Source of the DNA: an uncultured cyanobacterium
Lineage (GTDB): Bacteria > Cyanobacteriota > Cyanobacteriia > Cyanobacteriales > Chroococcidiopsidaceae
DNA length: 17,507 nucleotides
Direction of reading: 5' to 3'
NCBI GenBank assembly: GCA_946221495.1
Contig: CAMIFA010000106.1
Coordinates: forward strand, 1-17,507
The notes under the pieces are model-generated. The model ran no database searches. It was not told where the DNA came from and saw nothing but the letters and a program-made list of their open reading frames with translations. Positions 6,996 through 15,149 of the stretch are shown one piece after another; the stretch's first letter is position 1, and the number at the start of each line of letters is the position of its first letter. The position numbers were made by a program, and so were the translations under genes.

Positions 6996-9026
6996 TTAAC
7001 TGGTAATAGTGCCACTTAAAGGTGAACTGGCACTAGCATAAGCTTTAACTGGGATGCGTCCAGCAAGGTAGGCAAGACGACCAGCGATCGCCGCTAAACT
7101 CATCGCCCTCGCCATTGCCGCCGGATTTTTTGCTTGGGCGATCGCCGTATTAATCAGCAACGCATCTGCACCTAACTCCATAGCCTGCGCTGCTTCACTC
7201 GGCGTACCGATTCCCGCATCTACCACCACTGGCACACCAGCATTTTCAATAATAATCCCAATATTCGCGGCATTTTTCAATCCTTGCCCAGAACCAATCG
7301 GCGAAGCCAAAGGCATCACCGTCGCACAGCCAACATCTTCTAAGCGTTTAGCCAAAATTGGATCGGCATTGATGTAAGGCAACACAGCAAAGCCTTCTTT
7401 TACAAGCTGTTCTGCTGCTTCTAAAGTACCAATTGGATCAGGTAACAGGTACTTCGGATCGGGGATTACCTCTAACTTGACAAAATTATTATCTTCCTGT
7501 CCCAACAGCTTCGCCATCTCCCGTCCCAAACGGGCAACACGAACAGCCTCGTCAGCAGTTTGACAACCAGCTGTATTCGGCAACATCCAAACCTTTGTCC
7601 AATCCAAAGCTTCCGCTAAACCTTCATGTCCAGGCGCATTCGTCTGGACGCGGCGCACCGCAACAGTAACAATTTGGCAATCACTAGCAGTAATGCTTTG
7701 CTGCATTTCCTCCAAAGAGCGATACTTGCCAGTACCAGTCATTAAGCGCGATTGAAAAGTTCTACCAGCAATAGTTAAAGGGCGATCAAGGGACTGTTCT
7801 AGGGATACGAGGGTTTGCATTTTGGGTGAGGGGTAGATGGAAGAGGATGGGGGGAGAGGGAGACTTGGGGAACTCGGGGTCCCCCTTGGGGATAAGGGGT
7901 AAGGGGGGAATGAGGTTGATTTCCCTTGTCTCCTATCTTGAAAAAACCGTGAGTAGTTGAAATGAGCCAGTAGAGGATCTGACTTTTGCTCCCAGATCAA
8001 GTCAGCAATCAAATTAGCCGTTACGGGCGCGAGTAGAATGCCATTACGATAATGACCTGTAGCAAGTGTAAGATTGTGGCAAGGACTAGAACCGAGAATA
8101 GGTAACTCATCCGGTGTAGCAGGGCGGAAACCCCACCAGAATTCTTGTATGGGATAGTGCTGTAGAGAGGGATAAAGACGGATGGCACGTTGCAGCAAAG
8201 TTTGAATGCCAGCAGGCGTGTTGTAAGGGGTAAATCCTACTTCCTCGCTTGTTGCCCCAATGATAATTCGGCGTTCGCGGCGCGGCACTATATAAATATC
8301 AGAACCATATAAAACTCGTTGTAAAGGCAAGTTGCCGTAACTAGCATCAGGCGATCGCAGAGATAACATTTGTCCTTTTCTGGGATGCACCGGAAGCGGT
8401 AATAATTCATGCGACCATGCACCTGTTGCTAAAACATAATGTTGGGCGCGACTTACCCCAGCAGATGTCTGAACACCGATCACCTGCTTTTGCTGCTGCA
8501 CAATTCCTTCTACCGTAACGCTGTCACGCAGCTCAACACCAAGAGATTCAGCAGCTGCCCACAAAGCGCGTACTAAGGCGCGATTATCTACCTGGGCATC
8601 TTCCGGATACCACCAACCACCAACAACATCAGAACTTAATCCTGGCTGATATAAATTAATTTCATCCTGATCTAACCACTCAGCAACCAGATCATTGCTG
8701 ATAGCTAATCGCTGACTGCTGACCGCTTCATAAACTGGCGCTAAAATCCCACAAGCCCAATATCCGGTTGATTCACCGCTAAGTTCTTCTAATTTGCGTG
8801 TCCATTCCGGATAAAGTAATCGCGATCGCCAACACAAATCCAACATCGGACTAGCAGGAAGTTCTTCAGCTTGAGGTGCTAACATTCCAGCTGCTGCTAG
8901 ACTTGCGGCAGCATGAAAATCACGACTGAGGACGGTAACAGATGCGCCACGCAATTTTAGTTCAACAGCGATCGCTAGACCAATTACACCGCCACCAATA
9001 ATTAAAACGTCACTTGATGCATTCAT
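6996..9026 (-). CDS. thiO/thiG: Bifunctional ThiO/ThiG: FAD glycine oxidase fused to thiazole synthase
   Basis: 676 residues from the ATG at 9026, chosen because the flavin motif follows at once (VLIIGGGVIGL); the longer frame to 9083 would overlap the ferredoxin gene. ThiO (about 1-362) oxidises glycine to the imine, which ThiG (about 403-670) combines with DXP and ThiS thiocarboxylate to make the thiamine thiazole. ThiO has the dinucleotide fold at 7-17 and the FAD-binding end GHYRNGILLAP. ThiG has the DXP-binding lysine in VKLEVI (about 517) and the phosphate loop VDAGIGTPSEAAQA. The fusion is known in cyanobacteria. Unusual is a 30-40-residue proline/serine-rich linker (about 372-402) coded by a C-rich stretch at 7821-7913, G-rich on the plus strand. 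A separate thiS is not in the window. It follows the ferredoxin gene by 23 bases, so they are likely one operon. Confidence 0.93.
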   Translation of the reverse strand: MNASSDVLIIGGGVIGLAIAVELKLRGASVTVLSRDFHAAASLAAAGMLAPQAEELPASPMLDLCWRSRLLYPEWTRKLEELSGESTGYWACGILAPVYEAVSSQRLAISNDLVAEWLDQDEINLYQPGLSSDVVGGWWYPEDAQVDNRALVRALWAAAESLGVELRDSVTVEGIVQQQKQVIGVQTSAGVSRAQHYVLATGAWSHELLPLPVHPRKGQMLSLRSPDASYGNLPLQRVLYGSDIYIVPRRERRIIIGATSEEVGFTPYNTPAGIQTLLQRAIRLYPSLQHYPIQEFWWGFRPATPDELPILGSSPCHNLTLATGHYRNGILLAPVTANLIADLIWEQKSDPLLAHFNYSRFFQDRRQGKSTSFPPYPLSPRGTPSSPSLPLPPSSSIYPSPKMQTLVSLEQSLDRPLTIAGRTFQSRLMTGTGKYRSLEEMQQSITASDCQIVTVAVRRVQTNAPGHEGLAEALDWTKVWMLPNTAGCQTADEAVRVARLGREMAKLLGQEDNNFVKLEVIPDPKYLLPDPIGTLEAAEQLVKEGFAVLPYINADPILAKRLEDVGCATVMPLASPIGSGQGLKNAANIGIIIENAGVPVVVDAGIGTPSEAAQAMELGADALLINTAIAQAKNPAAMARAMSLAAIAGRLAYLAGRIPVKAYASASSPLSGTITS

Positions 9027-9049
9027 AGCAAGCTTATATTTAATCCTGT

Positions 9050-9376
9050 CTAGCTCCAAACAAGGCGATTTCCTTGACCCCAAAAACCGTCAAATTTTGT
9101 AACACTAATGTCACCTAAAACTTGCGTTTGACACGCTAAACGTAAGTTTCTTGTAGGAGAATGAGGAGGAAGCGAACGTCGTGTTTGATCGCGCCAGTTA
9201 ACTGCTGATATTTCTCCTGCTACCTCGACAGCACAAGTACCACAAGTACCAATGCCACGACAATTAACTACAGTTGCGCCACCGTTGTAGAGATCAATAT
9301 TGTTCTCTAGTAATTGACGCAGATTTGCCCCGTGTTCACAGTACAATGTCCTTCCCTGAGCCAGTACCTTGACCAT
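9050..9376 (-). CDS. 2Fe-2S ferredoxin-type protein
   Basis: 108 residues, starting at ATG 9376. The cluster ligands are Cys39, Cys45, Cys48 and Cys82 (CRGIGTCGTC, then ACQT), a C-x5-C-x2-C-x33-C spacing near the adrenodoxin/Isc type and unlike the C-x4-C-x2-C of plant-type photosynthetic ferredoxins. It is a single soluble ferredoxin domain, with no signal peptide. It would pass electrons one at a time. Its short gap to thiO/thiG points to a shared transcript; whether it serves ThiO, ThiG or thiamine synthesis at large is inference. The start has only a weak TTGAG ribosome site. Confidence 0.85.
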   Translation of the reverse strand: MVKVLAQGRTLYCEHGANLRQLLENNIDLYNGGATVVNCRGIGTCGTCAVEVAGEISAVNWRDQTRRSLPPHSPTRNLRLACQTQVLGDISVTKFDGFWGQGNRLVWS

Positions 9377-9473
9377 CTCAACTTAACCGCCCTGCATTGA
9401 TGTCCTCTACTTCTACATTGCCTTAAAATAGTCGTCTTTGGAGTTCCACCCCTCTAGTTTTATCTATATCCTT
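9377..9473. promoter_or_regulatory. Divergent promoter region between ferredoxin-thiO/thiG and cimA
   Basis: 97 bases between two divergent genes, so both promoters should sit here. I see no pair of boxes that is convincing in either direction. A TPP riboswitch could have been expected before a thiamine operon, but the space is too short and the conserved pieces are not apparent. Confidence 0.4.
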
Positions 9474-11108
9474 ATGACTGAAGAATTGCCACTCACCTCA
9501 ACTGATATTTTGATTTATGACACCACCCTACGGGATGGTACTCAGCGCGAAGGGTTATCAGTGTCGATTGAAGATAAATTGCGAATTGCCCGACAATTAG
9601 ATCGGCTGGGTATTCCGTTTATCGAGGGTGGATGGCCTGGGGCAAATCCCAAAGATGTCCAATTTTTTTGGCAATTAAAAGAAGAACCGCTCACACAAGC
9701 TCAAGTAGTCGCTTTTTGCTCTACTCGTCGCCCTCATATAACTGCCGCAGAAGATCCAATGTTGCAAGCAATTCTTGCTGCTGGGACTCGCTGGGTAACG
9801 CTTTTCGGTAAGTCTTGGGATCTCCACGTCACCCAAGGGCTAAAAACAAGTTTAGAAGAAAATCTGGCGATGATCCGAGATACGATTGAGTATTTACGGG
9901 CTTCAGGACGGCGGGTGATTTATGATGCCGAACATTGGTTTGATGGTTATCAGCACAATTGTGATTATGCACTTGAGACATTAAAAGTGGCGATCGCTGC
10001 TGGTGCAGAATGGCTAGTTTTGTGTGACACCAACGGCGGTACTTTACCCCACCAAATTAGTTCTATTGTCAGAGATGTGATTAAGGCAATTCCGCCTGGA
10101 ACCCAGTTAGGCATCCATACTCATAATGACTCAGATACAGCCGTTGCCAATGCCCTAGCAGCCGTAATCGAGGGAGCCAGAATGGTTCAAGGTACAATCA
10201 ACGGTTATGGGGAACGCTGCGGTAATGCCAATCTCTGCTCGTTAATTCCCAATCTGCAACTGAAGTTAGGCTACAAGTGTCTAGCAGACAACCAACTAAC
10301 TCAAATTACCCAAACAAGTCGCTTCGTCAGCGAAGTCGTAAATCTTGCTCCTGATGAACACGCTGCCTTTGTGGGACGTTCTGCCTTTGCTCATAAAGGC
10401 GGTATTCACGTATCAGCAGTTGAAGTAAATCCACTCACCTACGAACATATTCAGCCAGAAACAATAGGCAACCAACGCCGAATTGTCATATCAGATCAAG
10501 CTGGACTGAGCAATGTTTTAGCGAAAGCCCGCACTTTTGGCATTGAACTTGATAAGCATAATCCAGCCGCGCGGCAAATTTTGCAAAAACTCAAAGCTTT
10601 AGAAAGTGAAGGTTATCAATTTGAGGCAGCTGAAGCAAGTTTTGAATTATTAATGCGTGAAGCTTTAGGAAAGCGACAGCAGCTATTTGAAATTAAAGGC
10701 TTTCAAGTCCATTGTGACTTAGTACAAGGAGTAGAGAATTACAAAAGCAATGCCCTTGCTACAGTTAAGCTAGCTGTCAATGGTCAAGATATTTTGGAAG
10801 CCGCCGAAGGCAATGGTCCAGTTGCAGCGTTAGATGCAGCCTTAAGAAAGGCTTTAGTAAACTTCTGTCCCCAAATTGCTGAGTTTGAATTAACAGACTA
10901 CAAAGTACGAATTCTCGATGGACATTCTGGCACTGCGGCAAAAACCCGTGTTTTGGTCGAGTCAAAGAATGCTCACGAACGCTGGACTACAGTAGGTGTT
11001 TCCACCAATATTCTCGAAGCTTCGTATCAGGCAGTAGTAGAAGGTTTAGAATACGGTTTATTGTTGTTGCATTGCTCAAATGAAGGGGTTTTAACACCTT
11101 CCAATTAA
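9474..11108 (+). CDS. cimA: (R)-citramalate synthase
   Basis: 544 residues from the ATG at 9474; an upstream TTG at 9438 would add twelve residues and is less likely. The protein condenses acetyl-CoA with pyruvate to give (R)-citramalate, the first step of the threonine-independent route to isoleucine. The N-terminal barrel has the DTTLRDGTQREG signature (about 16-27) and the metal-site HTHNDSD (215-221), with GYGERCGNAN just after (about 244-253). IEGGWPG is characteristic of the citramalate-type family rather than LeuA proper. A C-terminal LeuA-type regulatory/dimer domain (about 390-530) is present, so isoleucine feedback is likely. The gene ends at a clear terminator. It is divergent from the thiamine genes. 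Confidence 0.93.
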   Translation: MTEELPLTSTDILIYDTTLRDGTQREGLSVSIEDKLRIARQLDRLGIPFIEGGWPGANPKDVQFFWQLKEEPLTQAQVVAFCSTRRPHITAAEDPMLQAILAAGTRWVTLFGKSWDLHVTQGLKTSLEENLAMIRDTIEYLRASGRRVIYDAEHWFDGYQHNCDYALETLKVAIAAGAEWLVLCDTNGGTLPHQISSIVRDVIKAIPPGTQLGIHTHNDSDTAVANALAAVIEGARMVQGTINGYGERCGNANLCSLIPNLQLKLGYKCLADNQLTQITQTSRFVSEVVNLAPDEHAAFVGRSAFAHKGGIHVSAVEVNPLTYEHIQPETIGNQRRIVISDQAGLSNVLAKARTFGIELDKHNPAARQILQKLKALESEGYQFEAAEASFELLMREALGKRQQLFEIKGFQVHCDLVQGVENYKSNALATVKLAVNGQDILEAAEGNGPVAALDAALRKALVNFCPQIAEFELTDYKVRILDGHSGTAAKTRVLVESKNAHERWTTVGVSTNILEASYQAVVEGLEYGLLLLHCSNEGVLTPSN

Positions 11109-11152
11109 TATCTCTACTTCAGCAAAAACATAGTCTAACATAAGCCTTGATT

Positions 11153-11180
11153 TGGCTAACTAAATAGCCATTTTTCTATT
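11153..11180 (+). terminator. Intrinsic terminator of cimA
   Basis: TGGCTA (11153-11158) and TAGCCA (11165-11170) form six perfect base pairs around a six-base loop, followed by TTTTTCTATTT. It lies 45 bases after the cimA stop, so the next gene has its own promoter. Confidence 0.7.
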
Positions 11181-11249
11181 TAATTTATTGTACTTACTTA
11201 GTCGAGAATTATTCTTTGATTTTGCTTCCTGAAGTGGTGCGACTAAAAT

Positions 11250-12053
11250 ATGATGTTTACTCTATCTCGTCAAAACATCCGTGAATCACTTGCTACATCT
11301 CTTGTAGCTTTATTGTGTATATTGGGAATTTACCTTCTTCAAGTACCTCAACTAAACAAACTCAAAGATAGTCAAAAAACTGTCTCATTAGATACTCTAA
11401 ATAGAGAACTACAGTCAGAAAATCTACGTCTTAATCTACTGCAAAAACTTCCGAGTTTCGGCTTCAATAACTTAATTTCAGACTGGGTATTTATTAACTT
11501 TTTACAATACTTTGGAGATGATGAAGCTCGGGAAAAAACAGGATACGATCTTAGTCCCAAGTATTTCAAAGTAATTTTAGACCGTGACCCATACTTTTTA
11601 CAAGCTTATCTATTTCTTTCTACCAGTACCTCTTTATATGCTGGGAAACCAGAAGAATCTATAGCATTGATGACAAAAGGGTTAAAGTTCCTTACCCCTA
11701 AAGTTCCGCCAAAGTCTTATTATGTCTGGCGTTATAAAGGAATTGATGAATTATTATTTTTAGGAAATGCTCAAGCAGCAAAGCATTCGTTTGAGATGGC
11801 GGCAAATTGGGCTAGTATTTATCCAGATGAGGAAAGCCAACAAGTAGCAGCAATATCACGCTCAACTGCTGAGTTTTTAGCTCGAAATCCTAATAGTAAA
11901 TCAGCACAAATTGCTGCTTGGACAATGGTGTTAAATAATCCAATTGACGCTCAAACTCAGAAGTCAGTTATTAAACGGATTGTTGCTTTAGGTGCAGAGG
12001 TATCTATTACTCCTCAAGGAGTCGTGCAGGTTACATCTCCCAAAGAAGACTGA
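11250..12053 (+). CDS. Membrane-anchored hypothetical protein with TPR-like helices
   Basis: 267 residues, with start codons at 11250 and 11253 (two consecutive ATG). A single N-terminal membrane helix (about 14-32) is followed by a charged helix (KLKDSQKTVSLDTLNRELQ) and then by a helical region of about 200 residues. Segments such as YFKVILDRDPYFLQAYLFLSTS and AQAAKHSFEMAANWASIYP have the spacing of TPR-like pairs, so a helical repeat domain on the outer or lumenal side is likely. The motif ISDWVFINFLQYFGDD looks conserved in cyanobacteria as far as I recall, but its function is unknown to me. Its stop overlaps the Shine-Dalgarno of the aminotransferase that follows, suggesting translational coupling. 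Confidence 0.8.
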   Translation: MMFTLSRQNIRESLATSLVALLCILGIYLLQVPQLNKLKDSQKTVSLDTLNRELQSENLRLNLLQKLPSFGFNNLISDWVFINFLQYFGDDEAREKTGYDLSPKYFKVILDRDPYFLQAYLFLSTSTSLYAGKPEESIALMTKGLKFLTPKVPPKSYYVWRYKGIDELLFLGNAQAAKHSFEMAANWASIYPDEESQQVAAISRSTAEFLARNPNSKSAQIAAWTMVLNNPIDAQTQKSVIKRIVALGAEVSITPQGVVQVTSPKED

Positions 12054-12063
12054 GGTTATTGTT

Positions 12064-12894
12064 ATCTATTGGTACAACGGTAATTTAATTGCGGCAAGTA
12101 CCCTGGAATTAGCAATAGACGATCCAGGTTTACTGTATGGCGCGACTGTGTTTACAACGCTGCGAATTTATCACCGATCGCTCGATCATACTTTAACCAA
12201 TTGGCAAGAACATTGCGATCGCCTTGAGTCCACTTTACAAGCTTTTGACTGGCAGCAACCAAATTGGCAATCCTTGCGCCAAGGAGCGGAAATATTAATA
12301 ACGCACTTCCCCATTCTCAGAATTACTATTTTTCCGGATGGACGCGAGTGGATTACTGGACGATTCTTACCAAATGACTTGACAGAAAAGCAAAGATATG
12401 GATTAGCAGCTAGTTTAATAGGATCTCAATTAGAGCGATCGCTACCTGCTCATAAAACAGGCAACTATCTGAGTGCAACGCTGGCAAAAACTACAGCCAA
12501 AAAAATGCTGGCTGCAGAAGCAATACTAGTAGATACAAACGGTAATTGGTTAGAAACTACTACAGGCAACCTTTGGGGGTGGCGGGATGATTGCTGGTGG
12601 ACACCGCCTCTAGAAGCGGGGATTTTACCAGGGATAGTGCGATCGCAATTACTTAATTGGCTGCGGCGTAATAATCTCCCAGTGAAAGAGGAACCTTGGC
12701 AGCCAGATTTAGTGAGGAGTTTTGAGGCGATCGCCTACACCAACAGCGTAGTACAAGTTATTCCGATTCATACTGTTATCAGGCAAGAGGATAAAGGAAT
12801 CAGTCAGTTGAGCTATAATCCCTACCATCCAAGCTTCAATCAATTGCGCGGGTTGTTCTTACCTGACAAGAGGGAGAATTCTAAGGTAGATTAA
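12064..12894 (+). CDS. Class IV aminotransferase (PabC/BCAT fold), probable AUC start
   Basis: About 276 residues of the fold type IV PLP family, as in 4-amino-4-deoxychorismate lyase, D-amino acid or branched-chain aminotransferases. The N-terminus YWYNGNLI..STLELAIDDPGLLYGATVFTTLR is typical; the PLP lysine is in HKTGNYL (about 131) and the glutamate in LETTTGNLW (about 164). The only ordinary start in frame is GTG at 11992, which would add 24 unlikely residues inside the upstream gene. The ATC at 12064 instead sits eight bases after GAGG at 12052-12055, where a start should be, and gives a homologue-like N-terminus. The true activity (lyase for folate, or transaminase) cannot be separated by eye. 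It is coupled to the upstream gene and followed by ftsH after 57 bases. Confidence 0.85.
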   Translation: MYWYNGNLIAASTLELAIDDPGLLYGATVFTTLRIYHRSLDHTLTNWQEHCDRLESTLQAFDWQQPNWQSLRQGAEILITHFPILRITIFPDGREWITGRFLPNDLTEKQRYGLAASLIGSQLERSLPAHKTGNYLSATLAKTTAKKMLAAEAILVDTNGNWLETTTGNLWGWRDDCWWTPPLEAGILPGIVRSQLLNWLRRNNLPVKEEPWQPDLVRSFEAIAYTNSVVQVIPIHTVIRQEDKGISQLSYNPYHPSFNQLRGLFLPDKRENSKVD

Positions 12895-12935
12895 GATTAG
12901 TTAACATTAATTTAAACGCCCTCGCATATAAGCTT

Positions 12936-12941
12936 AGGAGG
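12936..12941 (+). promoter_or_regulatory. Consensus ribosome binding site that sets the ftsH start
   Basis: A full AGGAGG lies at 12936-12941. It is one base before a TTG at 12943, too close, and ten bases before a GTG at 12952. That favours GTG, giving the N-terminus MNKKWRNAG. Confidence 0.6.
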
Positions 12942-12951
12942 ATTGGCTTTA

Positions 12952-14790
12952 GTGAATAAAAAGTGGAGAAACGCGGGGCTGTACGCACTATTGGCAATTG
13001 TTGTCATTGCGCTCGGAACAGCGTTCTTTGACAAACAACCCCAAAGCAGAGAAACATGGCGATACAGTCAATTCATTCAAGAAGTTAAAGCAGATAGAGT
13101 TGAGCGAGTCAACCTTAGTTCAGATCGGACTAAAGCTCTAGTCACACCCGTAGACGGTGAAAAGAAGATCGTCAACTTACCCAACGATCCTGACTTGATT
13201 GATTTTCTGATCAAAAACAAAGTCGAGATTGCTGTTTTACCTCAAACCGATGAAGGCTTCTGGTTTAGAGCATTAAGCAGTTTAGCTGTCCCTGTGCTGC
13301 TTTTAGTCGGCTTATTCTTCTTGCTCCGACGCGCCCAAAGTGGTCCTGGTAGCCAAGCAATGAACTTTGGTAAGTCTAAAGCCAGAGTCCAGATGGAGCC
13401 ACAAACTCAAGTAACTTTTGGCGATGTCGCAGGTATCGACCAAGCGAAGTTGGAATTAAACGAAGTTGTAGATTTTCTCAAAAACGCCGATCGCTTTACC
13501 GCAGTAGGAGCAAAAATTCCTAAGGGTGTACTGCTAGTTGGACCCCCAGGAACGGGTAAAACTTTGTTAGCTCGTGCTGTAGCTGGTGAAGCTGGTGTGC
13601 CGTTCTTCTCAATTTCTGGTAGTGAATTTGTGGAAATGTTCGTGGGTGTGGGTGCGTCCCGTGTCCGCGATTTGTTCGAGCAAGCTAAGTCTAATGCCCC
13701 TTGTATCGTATTCATTGATGAAATTGATGCCGTTGGTCGTCAACGAGGTGCAGGCTTAGGTGGTGGTAACGATGAGCGCGAACAAACCCTAAACCAACTG
13801 CTGACAGAAATGGACGGCTTTGAGGGTAATACAGGCATCATTATTATTGCTGCTACCAATAGACCTGATGTACTTGATTCAGCGCTACTACGTCCTGGTC
13901 GCTTTGATCGCCAAGTCGTGGTAGATCGCCCCGACTATGCAGGACGCTCAGAAATTCTCAAGGTTCATGCTCGCGGTAAAACGCTAGCAAAGGATGTGGA
14001 TCTAGACAAGATTGCCCGCAGAACACCTGGATTTACGGGTGCGGATCTGTCTAACCTACTCAATGAAGCAGCAATCCTAGCCGCACGACGAAATTTAACA
14101 GAAATTTCGATGGATGAGGTCAATGATGCAATTGACCGCGTCCTAGCTGGACCAGAGAAAAAAGACCGCGTGATGAGCGAGAAGCGCAAAACTTTAGTTG
14201 CCTATCACGAAGCAGGTCATGCCTTAGTTGGAGCGTTGATGCCGGATTATGACCCAGTACAGAAGATCAGTATTATTCCGCGTGGTCGCGCTGGTGGTTT
14301 AACTTGGTTTACACCCAGCGAAGATCGCATGGATACAGGTCTTTACAGCCGCTCTTATCTAGAAAATCAGATGGCTGTGGCTTTAGGTGGTCGGATTACT
14401 GAGGAGTTAGTCTTTGGTGAAGAAGAAGTAACCACTGGTGCATCAAATGACTTACAGCAAGTAGCACGGGTGGCGCGGCAAATGGTAACTCGGTTTGGGA
14501 TGAGCGATCGCCTTGGTCAAGTTGCTCTTGGTCGTCAGCAAGGTAATATGTTCCTTGGGCGAGACATTACCGCCGAGCGCGATTTCTCGGAAGAAACAGC
14601 TGCCACTATCGATGATGAAGTGCGTAAGTTAGTTGATGTAGCTTACCACCGCGCTAAAGAAGTGTTAGTAAATAACCGTCACGTCCTCGACATCCTAGCT
14701 CAAATGTTAGTTGAGAAGGAAACGGTGGATGCTGAGGAACTGCAAGAAGTGCTAGCGAATAACGATGTCAAAATAGCTGCTTTGGCATAA
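12952..14790 (+). CDS. ftsH: ATP-dependent zinc metalloprotease FtsH (FtsH3-like)
   Basis: 612 residues, typical for FtsH, starting at GTG 12952. It has an N-terminal membrane helix (about 9-26), a lumenal/periplasmic loop, a second helix (about 110-125), then the AAA+ domain with Walker A GPPGTGKT (197-204), Walker B IVFIDE (252-257) and the second region of homology ending RPGRFDR (315-320). The zinc site is HEAGH (419-423), with the third ligand Asp about 500 in ASNDL. FtsH hexamers unfold and degrade damaged membrane proteins. The segments ALGRQQGNMFLGRDI and the C-terminal end suggest the FtsH3 branch (Slr1604-type), the essential partner of FtsH1 and FtsH2 in cyanobacteria; this is by recollection. 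The gene is complete and ends at a strong terminator. Confidence 0.95.
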   Translation: MNKKWRNAGLYALLAIVVIALGTAFFDKQPQSRETWRYSQFIQEVKADRVERVNLSSDRTKALVTPVDGEKKIVNLPNDPDLIDFLIKNKVEIAVLPQTDEGFWFRALSSLAVPVLLLVGLFFLLRRAQSGPGSQAMNFGKSKARVQMEPQTQVTFGDVAGIDQAKLELNEVVDFLKNADRFTAVGAKIPKGVLLVGPPGTGKTLLARAVAGEAGVPFFSISGSEFVEMFVGVGASRVRDLFEQAKSNAPCIVFIDEIDAVGRQRGAGLGGGNDEREQTLNQLLTEMDGFEGNTGIIIIAATNRPDVLDSALLRPGRFDRQVVVDRPDYAGRSEILKVHARGKTLAKDVDLDKIARRTPGFTGADLSNLLNEAAILAARRNLTEISMDEVNDAIDRVLAGPEKKDRVMSEKRKTLVAYHEAGHALVGALMPDYDPVQKISIIPRGRAGGLTWFTPSEDRMDTGLYSRSYLENQMAVALGGRITEELVFGEEEVTTGASNDLQQVARVARQMVTRFGMSDRLGQVALGRQQGNMFLGRDITAERDFSEETAATIDDEVRKLVDVAYHRAKEVLVNNRHVLDILAQMLVEKETVDAEELQEVLANNDVKIAALA

Positions 14791-14839
14791 TTGATCGCCA
14801 GCATTATTAAGTCAATCTTGGCTTAAATCTAAAATTACT

Positions 14840-14890
14840 AATTTGGGGTAGTTCTGATATTGTTCAGGATTGCCCTAATTTTTTATTACT
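14840..14890 (+). terminator. Strong intrinsic terminator of ftsH
   Basis: Arms at 14840-14857 and 14864-14881 pair over 15 consecutive positions, eleven Watson-Crick and four G-U, then after one mismatch two more A-T pairs, around the loop TATTGT. The T-run TTTTTTATT follows immediately. It is 50 bases past the ftsH stop. Confidence 0.85.
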
Positions 14891-15149
14891 TTAATCAGCA
14901 GCCAAGCGCTCCTTTGATAAAGCAACACTCTAACTATAAGTAACTAAATAGAAATAAAACAAATATGAATAGATGTCTTACCTGCCTGATTCATTAAATT
15001 AACTATATATACGTAGTTAGTTTTGGCAATAGGGGCTTCTAAGCTTAAAAAAAAGACGGGTAAAATGCCCATCCTTTAATATATTTCCCCTAATTATCTC
15101 TAACCAAGCAATGCACTGGCATCATTAGCTAATGCACTTTTCTTCTAAC
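14891..15149. other. Intergenic region between ftsH terminator and DUF2382 gene
   Basis: Together with the terminator this forms a 359-base gap between convergent genes. I see no coding frame. It holds the inverted repeat TAACTA/TAGTTA at 15000-15019, the minus-strand terminator at 15047-15073 and a 12-base palindrome CATTAGCTAATG at 15123-15134 just beyond the stop of the minus-strand gene. Confidence 0.5.
15047..15073 (-). terminator. Intrinsic terminator of the PRC-barrel/DUF2382 gene
   Basis: On the minus strand GATGGG (15068-15073) pairs with CCCGTC (15055-15060), six pairs with one T-G, followed by a run of eight T at 15047-15054. It is 77 bases past the stop of the gene at 15150. Confidence 0.8.

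Noticed and set aside
9024..9083. A longer ThiO/ThiG start at 9083
   Set aside because: It overlaps the ferredoxin gene and adds 19 residues before the flavin motif; ATG 9026 is the natural start.
9438..9473. TTG start for cimA at 9438
   Set aside because: It adds twelve non-conserved residues; ATG at 9474 is better, though it also lacks a strong ribosome site.
9377..9473. TPP riboswitch before the thiamine genes
   Set aside because: The divergent gap is only 97 bases and I do not see the conserved TPP motifs; the operon begins with ferredoxin.
13407..13715. Antisense open frame in ftsH
   Set aside because: Shadow of a strongly conserved AAA+ domain; no start signal or recognisable domain.
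15123..15134. 12-base palindrome CATTAGCTAATG as an operator
   Set aside because: It lies downstream of a gene's stop and far from any promoter; probably chance.
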